A stretch of 64,000 nucleotides of DNA from Xylanibacter rodentium (GTDB lineage: Bacteria > Bacteroidota > Bacteroidia > Bacteroidales > Bacteroidaceae): NCBI RefSeq assembly GCF_013166575.1, contig NZ_JABKKE010000010.1, positions 1 to 64,000 of the forward strand. Reading direction: 5' to 3'. Shown here one piece after another: positions 1-10,500 of the stretch (position 1 is its first letter; each line of letters begins with the position of its first letter). Below the pieces are notes generated by a model, which searched no databases, was not told the origin of the DNA, and worked only from the letters and a program-made list of their open reading frames with translations. The position numbers and the translations under genes are program-made.

Positions 1-20
1 ATATGCAATTGAATATGAAT

Positions 21-159
21 CCCGGGGTGCCGCTACGCTCTGCCCCGGGCTATGTGCTTGTTGCCCCTGCGGGGCGCGTTCTTCCAGGGCGCGTTCATCC
101 AGAGTGAGTTCTTCCAATGTTCGGACGATTATGTAGTTTAATTCTGTTGACTAACTTAT
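21..159. repeat. Extragenic GC-rich hairpin repeat, copy A
   Basis: Two hairpins are visible: CCCGGGG/CCCCGGG at 21-27 and 43-49, and GCCCC-TGC-GGGGC at 63-75. These are followed by a short AT-rich tail at 122-159. The same modules in the same order recur at 57181-57289 with a few substitutions and a different middle segment. The organisation resembles REP/BIME-type extragenic palindromes, which in many bacteria are mobilised by Y1 (RAYT) transposases. No such transposase lies in this window, so that link is inference. Confidence 0.7.
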
Positions 160-165
160 ATTCCA

Positions 166-244
166 ATAACGGCTGTCTTGTATTGCAAAACAGCCGTTAT
201 TGCAAGCTGAAAGTGCCGTTATTGCAAGCCCGAACGGCCCTCTC
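166..244. repeat. 22-bp periodic semi-palindrome array, locus 1
   Basis: Three 13-bp modules centred at 172, 194 and 216 (ATAACGGCTGTCT, AAACAGCCGTTAT, AAAGTGCCGTTAT) are spaced exactly 22 bp apart. A weak fourth is centred at 238. They match the arrays at 28010-28088 and 52635-52735. The rest of the 245-534 interval holds no gene I can support. Confidence 0.6.
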
Positions 245-534
245 TGCTTTTTTGACAAAGTGATATGTCCACAACATGCCGGCTGCCTGTATACACTATC
301 CGAACTGAAAATCGCGATTGTCGGAGCCTTGTCCGAAAACCGCGATTCTGATGTATCTTAACTATATGTTGATGCAATGCTTTCCAATCCAATCAGGAAG
401 ACGGGCCTGTCAACACTATCTTCCAGCATACAATGAGCAATCAGAACAATCCATAGACACACAACGAAACCAGTATGAATTATCCATGGCAAGACGATGC
501 CATCCATTCTCAAAAACAGTTTCTATAGCAAACA

Positions 535-2907
535 CTAAATATGCAGGCTTACATCAACCCCAAAACGCAGCGGATTGCCCCGTTGTGCAAACGAGCGCGA
601 AACTCCATCTATGGCACTGTTTACGAGAAATGTATTATACTTCGTATCCGTAAGGTTGCGCCCCCACAAATTCACGTTCACCGAACCGAAATCAAGCATG
701 ACGTGGGCACCGAGCGTAGCATACGCTTTTTGGCTGTATTGATTGTCAACATCCCAATATGTCTTTCCGTTTCCACACAAGTCTACCCCTAATACCATAG
801 ACCGAAGCAAACCATTCTGACTTATATCCATACGCCAGTCAGCCATGATGCTGAAATTATGCTGCGGCACAAACGGAACATGATTACCCCTATAGTCACG
901 CTTCTCCGTGGCCAGACCTTTATCTGTCGCCACTGTAACGCTATCGGTATACCGACGGAATGTTGACTGAACCCAACTGTATGTGGCAGCCCACGTCATC
1001 CGTCCGCCGAAAGCATTGCCCCGAAATGCCACTTCAGCCCCCAGGCTGCGGCTCCGTCCTGCATTGACCATCATACGGCCATAACCGTATCTATCGGCCA
1101 TCACCGACAACTGTTGATCGTTTATCCGCATGCAAAAAGCTGAAAAATCGGCATTGACCCGTCCACCGAACAGATTAAGATGCGCCCCCACCTCATAGTT
1201 GATACTGGTCTCAGGTTCATATGATATTGTATTGTCGATACGACTGTAATCTTCGGCATCATGCTCTACCGACATATCCCCATTCATCAGCACCATCATC
1301 TCTTTTCCTTTCGAACGCAGCTCGCTCTGAAATATATCCGAAAACATCTGCAAGTTATATCCTCCGGCACGAAATCCCTTGCTTACAGTGGCATAAACGT
1401 TGCTGCCGGCATCATTCATTCTATATGTAAGAGCGACCTTGGGCAAAAGCTGATTGTACGACTTTGTCGTCTTGTTCTGCATCAACGACGTATAGCTATG
1501 TGCCGAAGCTCCGATGTGCATCTGCGGCATACCTGCGTTTTCGAGGGTAAAATGTGAGTATGTGTCATAATCTATTCCAACACGCTGATAATCGTATCTC
1601 AGTCCCAATGTTGCCATAAGTCTGGGAGTGATATCAATGTTCGACTCGTGGAATATGCCGATGTTTGTTACCGGAGTTTCAAATTTACCTGGTACACGGT
1701 TGTCTGTTATAGTCAAGGCTGAGGACACAACTGGAGGAATTCCCATAGACCCGAGAATCTTCTTGTTCATCGCTTCACCGAAAAATACCGGTGCCTCCGT
1801 ATGCAACCACTGATGGCTGAAAAACACCCCGGACACATGTCGCCATTTATTGCCGACATTTCCATCAAGCGTAAGCTCTTGGACAATGGCATTCATATGT
1901 TCACGCTGCTCCAGACGTAAATAATCCTCGGGGAGATAATCCTGATCCATCTGCATCAAGTCATGCAGATACTGCCAACTTGTGACTGACACAAGCCGCA
2001 ATGTCCCCATATCATAGCTGACATTCAGTCCGGTGTTGAGCAGATTCCTTCGATATCCGTTCATTATATTGGTAGAAGGTTCATCAAATTTGCCCGTAGA
2101 AATATCGTATTGTCCGTAAGCAAAGCCATTTTGATTGACATATTGATAATCTGCCGTCAAATCTATTTTCAAACGTTGTGACGGCAGCCATATCAAACGA
2201 GCCTTACCGCCTGCCTCATTCGTCAAATCAGCCCGCCCGTCAAGCAAAGTGTTGCGGAAGAAACCACGCTGACCGCTATAGAAGACGGCCGTGGAAAATG
2301 CCAATCTGTCATTAGGACGATGATAGTGGGCAACCTCGGCATTGCTGTAAAGTCCGGTACCCAAGCCTGCCCGTATATCCGTGCCTTGATAGTTGAGAGG
2401 GTTCTTGGAATAAACACGTACCAACCCACCCTCGGCATTGATACCATATAATGTGCCCTGAGGTCCGCGAAGCACGTCAACACGGTCTGTCTGATAAAAA
2501 TGACTGTTGACGGCACTTTTACTGATTAAAGGTATTCCATCGTAATATACTCCCACTGCCGGACTACCCGAACGCGACCCTATTCCTCTTATATACATAG
2601 AGGAGGTGAGACGTGAGCCATACGCCGGCATACTAAACGACGGGATATAGGCAGACAAACTGCTGAGATCGGATATGCCAAGTCCGGTCATTTCCTTTTC
2701 GGTAAACATACTGCCGGCCACAGGCTGGCAACGCAGACGTCTGTTCTCCTTCGGCTGTGACACAACGACCAATTCGTCAAGGTCTACCATACGCTTGACT
2801 ATTGTGTCAGCCCCTGTAACCATGACATCATTTTCTATTGCTGCCGTCGCTTTTGCCGGCATACATACCAGCACCAACATATATGCTATAATGCTTCTAT
2901 TCTTCAT
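535..2907 (-). CDS. TonB-dependent outer-membrane receptor
   Basis: A 790-residue protein with an N-terminal signal peptide (MKNRSIIAYMLVLVCMPAKA). A plug domain covers about residues 60-170, with the motifs YIRGIG and RVDVLRGPQGTLYG typical of the Plug family. A long beta-barrel follows, ending in an aromatic/hydrophobic C-terminal strand (DVSLHI). Such receptors import ligands across the outer membrane using TonB-ExbBD energy. It is not a SusC: there is no N-terminal carboxypeptidase-like domain and no SusD partner next to it, so a siderophore, cofactor or small-molecule ligand is more likely than a glycan. It is monocistronic, with its own promoter just upstream. The substrate cannot be read from the sequence. 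Confidence 0.92.
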   Translation of the reverse strand: MKNRSIIAYMLVLVCMPAKATAAIENDVMVTGADTIVKRMVDLDELVVVSQPKENRRLRCQPVAGSMFTEKEMTGLGISDLSSLSAYIPSFSMPAYGSRLTSSMYIRGIGSRSGSPAVGVYYDGIPLISKSAVNSHFYQTDRVDVLRGPQGTLYGINAEGGLVRVYSKNPLNYQGTDIRAGLGTGLYSNAEVAHYHRPNDRLAFSTAVFYSGQRGFFRNTLLDGRADLTNEAGGKARLIWLPSQRLKIDLTADYQYVNQNGFAYGQYDISTGKFDEPSTNIMNGYRRNLLNTGLNVSYDMGTLRLVSVTSWQYLHDLMQMDQDYLPEDYLRLEQREHMNAIVQELTLDGNVGNKWRHVSGVFFSHQWLHTEAPVFFGEAMNKKILGSMGIPPVVSSALTITDNRVPGKFETPVTNIGIFHESNIDITPRLMATLGLRYDYQRVGIDYDTYSHFTLENAGMPQMHIGASAHSYTSLMQNKTTKSYNQLLPKVALTYRMNDAGSNVYATVSKGFRAGGYNLQMFSDIFQSELRSKGKEMMVLMNGDMSVEHDAEDYSRIDNTISYEPETSINYEVGAHLNLFGGRVNADFSAFCMRINDQQLSVMADRYGYGRMMVNAGRSRSLGAEVAFRGNAFGGRMTWAATYSWVQSTFRRYTDSVTVATDKGLATEKRDYRGNHVPFVPQHNFSIMADWRMDISQNGLLRSMVLGVDLCGNGKTYWDVDNQYSQKAYATLGAHVMLDFGSVNVNLWGRNLTDTKYNTFLVNSAIDGVSRSFAQRGNPLRFGVDVSLHI

Positions 2908-2935
2908 TCGAAAATCAATCTTGTTTTTACGAATG

Positions 2936-2966
2936 CAAAGTTAAGAAAAGTTCATAATACTGACAA
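2936..2966 (-). promoter_or_regulatory. Bacteroidota-type promoter for the TonB receptor
   Basis: Read on the minus strand, a perfect -7 element TAACTTTG (2943-2936) is preceded, after 20 bp, by a TTG -33 core (2966-2964). The spacing fits the Bacteroidota sigma-ABfr consensus. It lies 29 bp upstream of the ATG at 2907. Confidence 0.65.
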
Positions 2967-3000
2967 TCCCCATTTATATGGATTTTAACAATAAACAATT

Positions 3001-4008
3001 CTAAGTGTTTACTGTGCCACAGTACGGACACTCTCCCCGCTTGAGAAGTTCACGACCGCAACGACCACAAACATAACGGTTGCACGAATAGCGAAAATAG
3101 CGCCAAAGAGCAAAACAAACATATAAGACAAATAACGGATAGCCTATATAATATAAGGTAGAGATGCTGAAAACCACATAGTCTACAGCACATACGGTTG
3201 CCAATCCACACAGATATATCACACAATCTACAGGTTCCAAACGCCTCATAACATCGTCTACCGTTGCTATAGACATTATTATAATGCTCCATACTATGCT
3301 CACAAATATTCCCAAATGTGGCGGTAGAGCAAATGGATTGAGTGACGGATGATAATAAAAATGACGCCACGACTCTGCTCCGAAAAGCTGTATAGAGGCA
3401 TAAAACACTGCTGCCATAGCTACGAATAATGCCAACATTGTAGGATAAAATGAGCCGATATCGTGGAAATGCACTATCGGGGCATTACGCCGGAACAGGC
3501 TACGCAACCCGTAAGTAGCAATTACAATTACGGCAAAAGCAAGAAAAATAAGTTTATGGACATCGGAAAACATGTCTATAAATTGCGATATAGGATCATC
3601 GGGCTTAACCGACGGCAGCATCCTGTTCTCACGTATCCATCCTTGTGTGACTTGGTCACGGGCTATCTTCACCCAAACGGAATCTATCGTATCGGAAGGC
3701 ATAGTCATAATATCGGCCACCACCACCCTGTCACCACGTACTACCACGACCGTATCAAACGGCAATTCATCCGGAGCATGACAAGACAGACTCAACGTAT
3801 CAGCCTTGACAATAAAATTATAATTCTGCGAATAATGGTGTGTAGTGGAAAACGATATAGAATCCATCTCCCTTTCTGTGAGGTTCCAAGCATCAGGAGT
3901 GCGATCATACGGATTGTAACACGATGACAGCAACATAACAAATATTACAGCGGTACTGAGCAATGCTACGCGCCATAAGTTCTTTCCATGACATGAAAAA
4001 TTTTCCAT
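3001..4008 (-). CDS. Membrane protein: lipobox, SH3-like ectodomain, TM helices, zinc ribbon
   Basis: I start it at MENFSC (4008); an in-frame ATG lies at 4035. The N-terminus has a hydrophobic stretch ending in a lipobox-like LLSSC. It is followed by an extracytoplasmic segment of about 110 residues, whose end (WVKIARDQVTQGWI) resembles bacterial SH3 domains. About four hydrophobic helices come next. The C-terminus carries a Cys4 zinc ribbon (CGRCG...CPYCG). A lipoprotein signal followed by several TM helices and a presumably cytoplasmic ribbon is an odd topology. The first hydrophobic segment may instead be an ordinary signal anchor. Function unknown. It is flanked by single genes on the same strand with gaps of about 100 bp. 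Confidence 0.75.
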   Translation of the reverse strand: MENFSCHGKNLWRVALLSTAVIFVMLLSSCYNPYDRTPDAWNLTEREMDSISFSTTHHYSQNYNFIVKADTLSLSCHAPDELPFDTVVVVRGDRVVVADIMTMPSDTIDSVWVKIARDQVTQGWIRENRMLPSVKPDDPISQFIDMFSDVHKLIFLAFAVIVIATYGLRSLFRRNAPIVHFHDIGSFYPTMLALFVAMAAVFYASIQLFGAESWRHFYYHPSLNPFALPPHLGIFVSIVWSIIIMSIATVDDVMRRLEPVDCVIYLCGLATVCAVDYVVFSISTLYYIGYPLFVLYVCFALWRYFRYSCNRYVCGRCGRELLKRGECPYCGTVNT

Positions 4009-4136
4009 ATAGACAATGTTTGATGATGATATCATTATCTTTGGTACGATATGCTATTATTAATATATTGAAGTTCTGTATTACCTCTCTGTACTATACT
4101 GCATCAATATCACAAGAATAAATCGGTTTGGCCATG

Positions 4137-5960
4137 TCAGGATTCAGACATAACATTCATCTGACACCTATGGCAGTCGAACTCAAGACGGAAACGTCGG
4201 CCATCCGGCAACGACAACCACAGCGGTTCACGCCACGATGGCTTACGTCCACCATGCTTCATGCAATAACCCAATGTGTAGCGTAAACAATGGCGGCACT
4301 GCATTAGCGGCACACTGCCATCAGAATGTAACTCGAATGCCGGCACTGTTCCATTCATACCACAATCGGCATAGAACTGACGAGCCTCGGTATTGGCAAT
4401 GTTATACATCACCGGATGAGAATATTCAGGGGGAATTACACCATGCCGGATACCGGCATTCGATACTCTGACAATATCTGATGTATATGCCTTTTCCAAC
4501 ATTTCAACGGTAATACGACGCAATTGGGCAAGTTTGCTTCCGGGAATGAAATATGAGAAACCTACCGGCAGTGTAACATCTGCGCATTCATATATGGTAT
4601 TACCTAACTTCGTGAGCTGCCTCACTATATTGTCATGTTGCGGAGATGCAGCTTCTACATGTTCTGTCTCTATCTCTGTGGTTACAGAACGACCTCCATA
4701 CACACCGGCACAGAGCGAGAAACCCAGTTCGGTTACATTCAAAGACAGTTCTATCGGAATCTTCCTCACCGCACTCGGACGACTAAGCAATTTCTCAAAC
4801 TCACGATCATTATTGCGGTAAAGATGCAGGCCCGGCTTAAGACTAAGTGGCATCTTCAGCGGGAAAAGTCGATTGCCCTCCACCCTGTTCACCCTGAAAC
4901 CTTCCAGTTCCCGGTTAGAATTGATAAAGCAGATACCGTCACCATTTGCAAAAGAAGCGACTCCGGCAACAGTGAACGAAATGCCACGCAACTCCTTCAC
5001 CGTACCGACAAACTCTCCAATAGCTTTCGGTGTATCAGGAGAAGATATGTCCGGACACCGTCCATCAGCAAAATAGGTTGTAAAACCACGATTGAATGTC
5101 TTGTAAAGATTTGGTGTAAATGTATAACGGCAACGACCCAATGAAGTACGACAATATTTATCCGGATGCCTCCTGACAATATCATCAAGGATAAGGCTAT
5201 AGGCAGCTGTCACGTTTTTCACATAAGTAATGTCTTTCAGCCGTCCCTCGATTTTGAAAGAAACGGCCCCCGCCTCAACCAAACGTTCTATATTGGCGCT
5301 TTGATTCATATCCTTAAGCGACAGCAAATGCTTTCCCCTCTCTACGACCCGGCCTTCACTATCGGTCAAGTCAAAACGCAAACGACAGAACTGTGCACAC
5401 TCTCCCCTATTTGCAGAACGGCCAAAGCATTGTTGTGAAGCATAACACAAACCACTGTAAGACACGCAAAGAGCTCCGTGGACAAAGACTTCAAGCTCCA
5501 TATCCGGCACAGCGTTATGTATTTCTGCAATTTCTCCAACCGACAGTTCGCGTGCAAGGACAACACGGTCAAAGCCTATGTTGCGCAGCCAACGTATCTT
5601 TTCTATAGTACGGTTATCCGTCTGTGTACTGGCATGAAGAGCCATCCGACCTGTACGGCCGACAAGGGCCATGTCTTGAACCAATACGGCATCTGCTCCG
5701 GCATGCTCAAGTTCACTTAACAAACGTTCGGTAACGTCCAATTCTTCATCATATATTATAGTATTGACAGTAACATACACCTTCGCACCAAAGCCATGAG
5801 CATAACGGCAGAGTTCAGCAATATCGTCAATGGAATTGCCTGCTGCCGCACGCGCTCCGAAGCGTTTGGCACCAATATATACGGCATCTGCTCCATGGTC
5901 AATGGCAGCCTTGCCACACTCAAGGTCACGGGCTGGAGCCAAAAGTTCCAAATGTCTCAT
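4137..5960 (-). CDS. U32 peptidase-family protein (RlhA/TrhP-like RNA hydroxylase)
   Basis: The start at 5960 (MRHLELLAPARD) overlaps the metA stop in an ATGA, so translational coupling is likely; the longer in-frame extension would lie inside metA. The protein has about 607 residues. The U32 TIM-barrel-like domain opens with LLAPARDLE and includes VFVHGALCVSYSG. The four conserved family cysteines fall in the segment CVSYSGLCYASQQC...GECAQFC. A C-terminal extension ends in a Cys-rich tail (CRHC, CHRC). Characterised members hydroxylate RNA: RlhA acts on 23S rRNA C2501, and TrhP/YegQ acts on U34 of tRNA. The length is close to RlhA (about 650). Which RNA is modified here is not decidable from sequence. 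Confidence 0.88.
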   Translation of the reverse strand: MRHLELLAPARDLECGKAAIDHGADAVYIGAKRFGARAAAGNSIDDIAELCRYAHGFGAKVYVTVNTIIYDEELDVTERLLSELEHAGADAVLVQDMALVGRTGRMALHASTQTDNRTIEKIRWLRNIGFDRVVLARELSVGEIAEIHNAVPDMELEVFVHGALCVSYSGLCYASQQCFGRSANRGECAQFCRLRFDLTDSEGRVVERGKHLLSLKDMNQSANIERLVEAGAVSFKIEGRLKDITYVKNVTAAYSLILDDIVRRHPDKYCRTSLGRCRYTFTPNLYKTFNRGFTTYFADGRCPDISSPDTPKAIGEFVGTVKELRGISFTVAGVASFANGDGICFINSNRELEGFRVNRVEGNRLFPLKMPLSLKPGLHLYRNNDREFEKLLSRPSAVRKIPIELSLNVTELGFSLCAGVYGGRSVTTEIETEHVEAASPQHDNIVRQLTKLGNTIYECADVTLPVGFSYFIPGSKLAQLRRITVEMLEKAYTSDIVRVSNAGIRHGVIPPEYSHPVMYNIANTEARQFYADCGMNGTVPAFELHSDGSVPLMQCRHCLRYTLGYCMKHGGRKPSWREPLWLSLPDGRRFRLEFDCHRCQMNVMSES

Positions 5961-6874
5961 TTTATCTGATTTATATCGTATGGTGTTTCCTGATATACAT
6001 AGTAGTTTATCCAATTGCTATAGAATAAATTGGCATGGGCACGCCATGTCACAAGTGGTGGATTCAAAGGATTGTCGTCACGATAATAGTTGACAGGCAT
6101 ATCCACATCATCTCGCGTGTCTCTGTCACGTCTGTATTCGTTGTCGAGAGTATCGGGTGCATACTCAAGATGACCGGTAATGAAAAATTCACGTCCGCCA
6201 CGCCCCATGACTATGCTCACGCCGCTCTCCGGTGACTCTGCAATAAGTGAAAGTCCCGGACTTCGTATTATATCCTCGCGTCTGATCTCAGTATGCCGAC
6301 TGTGAGGCATGTAAAAAACATCATCGAAACCACGGAAAATCGGCAAATGAGAGCCGTCGGTATACTGACGGAATATGCCGAACATCTTTTTCTTCAGTGG
6401 ATACTTGGGAATGCCATAATGAAAATAAAGACCTGCCTGCGCAGCCCAACATATATACAATGTAGAAGTGACATGACTACGTGCCCACGCAAATATGGCT
6501 TTCATCTCATTCCAATATGTAACATCTTCGTATTCGTATGTCTCAACCGGGGCACCGGTAACTATCATTCCATCAAATTTCTCGTCAATAATCTCCTCAA
6601 AATCGCGATAGAACATCATCATATGCTCTATAGGCGTGTTCTTGGGAGTATGGCTACGTAACTTCATAAAACTGATATCCAACTGCAATGGAGTATTGGA
6701 AAGCAGACGGACAAGATCTGTTTCTGTGGTTATTTTCAAAGGCATAAGATTGAGAATAACAATTTTTAGCGGACGGATATCTTGAGAAATGGCTCGAGAG
6801 TTATCCATAACAAAAATATTCTCACGCTTCAACAGCTCTATGGCCGGAAGTTTGTCGGGTAGTCTTAATGGCAT
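5957..6874 (-). CDS. metA: Homoserine O-acyltransferase MetA (predicted acetyltransferase)
   Basis: A 305-residue protein, the usual MetA length. It has the catalytic cysteine C142 (ICWAAQAGL) and the H235/E237 pair (ITGHLEYA). It acylates the homoserine hydroxyl, the first committed step of methionine synthesis. The residue after TGAPV is E111. In this family position 111 correlates with acyl donor: Gly in the E. coli succinyl enzyme, Glu in acetyl-CoA-using members. Acetyl-CoA is therefore predicted. Its stop overlaps the start of the U32 gene. No S-box or other methionine riboswitch was recognised in the 138 bp upstream. Confidence 0.95.
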   Translation of the reverse strand: MPLRLPDKLPAIELLKRENIFVMDNSRAISQDIRPLKIVILNLMPLKITTETDLVRLLSNTPLQLDISFMKLRSHTPKNTPIEHMMMFYRDFEEIIDEKFDGMIVTGAPVETYEYEDVTYWNEMKAIFAWARSHVTSTLYICWAAQAGLYFHYGIPKYPLKKKMFGIFRQYTDGSHLPIFRGFDDVFYMPHSRHTEIRREDIIRSPGLSLIAESPESGVSIVMGRGGREFFITGHLEYAPDTLDNEYRRDRDTRDDVDMPVNYYRDDNPLNPPLVTWRAHANLFYSNWINYYVYQETPYDINQIK

Positions 6875-7012
6875 AATTCAATATCTTTTTATACAATCTT
6901 TATTCTTGTCATATACAATATATATCATACATTACGTAAATTGTCTTACTCATCAGCACTCTGACGGTCTATATTCAACAAACCTATCAAGCTAATGACC
7001 GGAGATAAAACT

Positions 7013-7486
7013 TCATCGTATATCTGCTGTCAGATCAACATTTGCAATCGACAAAATGTCACCGGAATGCAAAGGAGAGAACGTTTCCGGCGATAACCGG
7101 ACATTATTTATTTTAGTTCCATTGGACGAATGCTTGTCAATAACACACCAACCCATATCAGATTTGTAAACCAACTGGGCATGCACACCCGAAACATATC
7201 TATTCTGACAGAACAGATGACTGTAAGGACCTTGCTTTCGGCCTATCAAGGCACCACTGACTCCTGTAAAACGAATATCCTGATTGTTGCTTAATGTAAG
7301 TACGGGAATCATGGCAACCGCTTCCGTCTCTGCCGGAGCTTCTCCCATCCCCCCACCGCAACGAGTACAGCGCTTCCCCAGACCAACTTCGCCACAACTT
7401 ACACAGAACTGCAATTTCTGCCCACATTGGTCACAGTAAAAGGAATCGGAATCTATCTCTTCATTGCAATTTGGACATTTTATCAT
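7013..7486 (-). CDS. Zinc-ribbon FHA-domain protein
   Basis: A 157-residue protein. Two zinc-binding cysteine knuckle sets lie at the N-terminus (C4/C7/C18/C21 and C28/C31/C40/C43). A short linker leads to a C-terminal FHA domain at about residues 70-155 with the hallmark GR (ALIGRKQG), S-x2-H (VSGVHA) and NG (SSNGTKINN) motifs. FHA domains bind phosphothreonine. The gene is last in a minus-strand unit with a kinase and an AAA+ protein, 37 bp downstream of the AAA+ gene. The natural inference is that it reads the kinase's phosphorylation marks on a partner. No signal peptide or membrane segment, so cytoplasmic. Confidence 0.9.
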   Translation of the reverse strand: MIKCPNCNEEIDSDSFYCDQCGQKLQFCVSCGEVGLGKRCTRCGGGMGEAPAETEAVAMIPVLTLSNNQDIRFTGVSGALIGRKQGPYSHLFCQNRYVSGVHAQLVYKSDMGWCVIDKHSSNGTKINNVRLSPETFSPLHSGDILSIANVDLTADIR

Positions 7487-7523
7487 AATTCTTCATATTT
7501 TATCCTACATGTTTCATTATAGC

Positions 7524-10500
7524 TTATATTGTAATGTCTTCCGGCATTATCAATCGGTAAGTATCGGCTGTAATCTGTGACGGCGGTATATGTGAAACCC
7601 TGACAGACAACTGCTGTATCGTGGTGTCGAGAAGTGTCCGCATTTCACGGGCATTGCCAAACATAGCAGTTTTATTGACCACTTTTCTGAATATAATATC
7701 CATCAGTTTGAACTCTGCTGCCGGAGACACAATATATTGTTCATCAGAAGCCATCTTCTTATATATGGCCAACAATTCATCCTCGTTGTAATCGTCAATA
7801 TTCATACGATGAGTAAAACGACCTGCAAGTCCGGGATTCAAAGTAAGGAAAGAGTCCATCTGTTCCTTATAACCTGCAGCAACCACAACAAACTTGCCGC
7901 GATCGTCCTCCATACGTTTCATCAATGTCTCCACTGCCTCATTGCCGTATGTATCGTTCTCACCACCTAATGTATACGCCTCGTCTATGAAAAGAATCCC
8001 ACCCATAGCCTTATCGCACATATTGTTCACTATCTTTGGGGTTTCTCCCATATATTTTCCTACCAATGTGGCACGACTAACCTCCACGACATTGCCCGTA
8101 GGCAATATTTCCATACTTTGCAATATTTCACCCATTTTGCGCGCAATCGTGGTCTTACCTGTTCCTGGATTGCCGGTAAGTATAAAATTGAGCGATATCT
8201 GCTGTATACGGCCAACCCCCTGTACAGATCGCTGCTTCATAAACATACTTTGCACAGCCAAACGACGCATCATATCTTTAACAGAACGCATACCTATAAA
8301 CTCATCAAGTTCATTAAGCACTTCATCCAACGGGCGTATAGTATCTTCGGATTGTTGCGGAATATCAGCCATCTCAATAATGTACATATCGGACTCCTTA
8401 AAATACGGTTTACCCATTTCACCGACAAGACGACGACTTTGTCTTTCTATAGTCTCATCAAAAACACGGCGTACTTCCCGCGCATTGCCAAAATTTCTGT
8501 CACGTCGCAAGTATAATCTTTCAAACATACGCTTCACTGCAAGTGCAACATCAGAACCGACAATGAACTTTCCTGATTCCGCCATATTCATGAAAATATC
8601 TGTAAGTTCATCAGCCGTATAGTCATCGAAATGTATTGTCTGAGTGAAACGACTCTTCAAACCTGGATTGGATTCTATAAAGTCGTGCATACGGTCGGTG
8701 TATCCCGCCACAATACAAACAAATTTACCGCGATCGTCTTCCATACGTTTAAGCAAAGTATCTATCGCTTCATGACCAAACACGTCACTGCTATCCGACG
8801 ATAAAGTATACGCTTCGTCTATAAACAAGACTCCCCCTATGGCTGAATCTATAAGTTGATTGGTTTTAATGGCTGTCTGACCGCTATATCCAGCCACAAG
8901 TTTACTACGGTCAGCCTCAACAAGTTGACCTCGACTAAGAACTCCAAGTTTACCAAAGACATCTGCCATAATGCGTGCCACGGTTGTCTTTCCTGTTCCC
9001 GGACTACCGGTAAAGACATAATGCTTACCCTGAAACATACTTGTCTCACCACGACGAACCTGCAAATTGAGGAACGCTGCCAATCCTTCTATTTCCTTCT
9101 TCACGCCATCCATTCCCACAAGACCATCAAAGGCCTTTAGACATTCTTTATAATCGACAGGTTTGGGTACTTCGTATGGAATATCAGATGGTTCTATCAA
9201 CATAAACTCCTCATCAGTCAGTGTCTGCACTTCACGACATTCCAAACGACCGGCCTGCCTCTTGCAGATGTTATCGAAGAGTTGTCGCATTGTCCTGCCA
9301 TTGGCAAAATCACGGTCACGACATTCGTATATATCTTCTATCATCTTACGTGCTATGGTTTCCGCATCGCTTGAGAATACGTATTTCTTTTCGTTGGCAA
9401 ATGTAAGAAGTATTTGGTACAATTCATCTGGAGAATAGTCGTCTATGTTGAGGAAATAATTGAACCGACTGCGAAATCCGGGATTTATACGGAACAGATT
9501 GTCCATCTCGGTCCTATAGCCGGCCGAAATAACAACGAACCGGCCTCGGTCATCCTCCATACGTTTCATTAATTTCTCAAGCGCCTGCGTACCCTGAACA
9601 TCACGCTCCCCCGACGGACTCAACGGAGCCAATGTATAAGCTTCATCTATAAAGAGTATCCCTCCCATGGCCCTGTCACAAAGACGATCTACAAGTTTAG
9701 GAGTTTCACCCTGATAAGGACTCACCATTCCTGCACGGTCAGTCTCAACCACATGCCCACTGTCAAGATAGCCAATGGCAGCCAGTATCTCACCAAGTTT
9801 ACGTGCTATAGTAGTTTTACCGGTACCAGGGTTACCTGTAAGCACGATATGCATACCAGCCTTGGCAGTGTTACCCAATCCACGCTCTGCTCTCTCGGCT
9901 TCATTTTTCACAGTATAAGCAATTTCCGTGACAGCACGTTTCACATCCGACATGCCTATATAGCGATTCATGTCTGACAAAATATCTTCAAGTGTACGCT
10001 CCTCCGGCACATAACCACGTATATCACAGGCCTCTACAACACATACACCAACACCACGACTAATGAAAGAAGTGAAAATATCTTCGGCCACCATTGTTGC
10101 TAAATGGGCGTATCCGAATGTTTCATCCTTTGTCTTAACCTGATATTTGAAATAATTCTCCAACTTCTTTTCTGCCTCGTGCGTATAGCTCACTATACCA
10201 TATTTGCTACTTAATATATTGAGGCATATATGGTATAAATCCTTGTATCCTGGCACTGGCAAGTCAAAACGATACTTAAAACGATGGGTTACGGACGGGT
10301 TATTTAAAAGGAATTCATCCAACCCTTTTGTCAGTCCTGATATTATCACAATAGGATCATCATCCCAATGATCCATTTCAACAAAGAGTTTGTCTAACGG
10401 ATTAACATGATTGGAGTATCTGTCCGGAAGTAACTTTTGAACATTATCAAAGAATAATATCCCTCCACGGGCTTTCTTTATATTGTCATCCCAACGATCT

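Noticed and set aside
318..653. Plus-strand open frame of 111 codons
   Set aside because: It overlaps the 3' end of the TonB receptor on the opposite strand, has no recognisable domain and no promoter.
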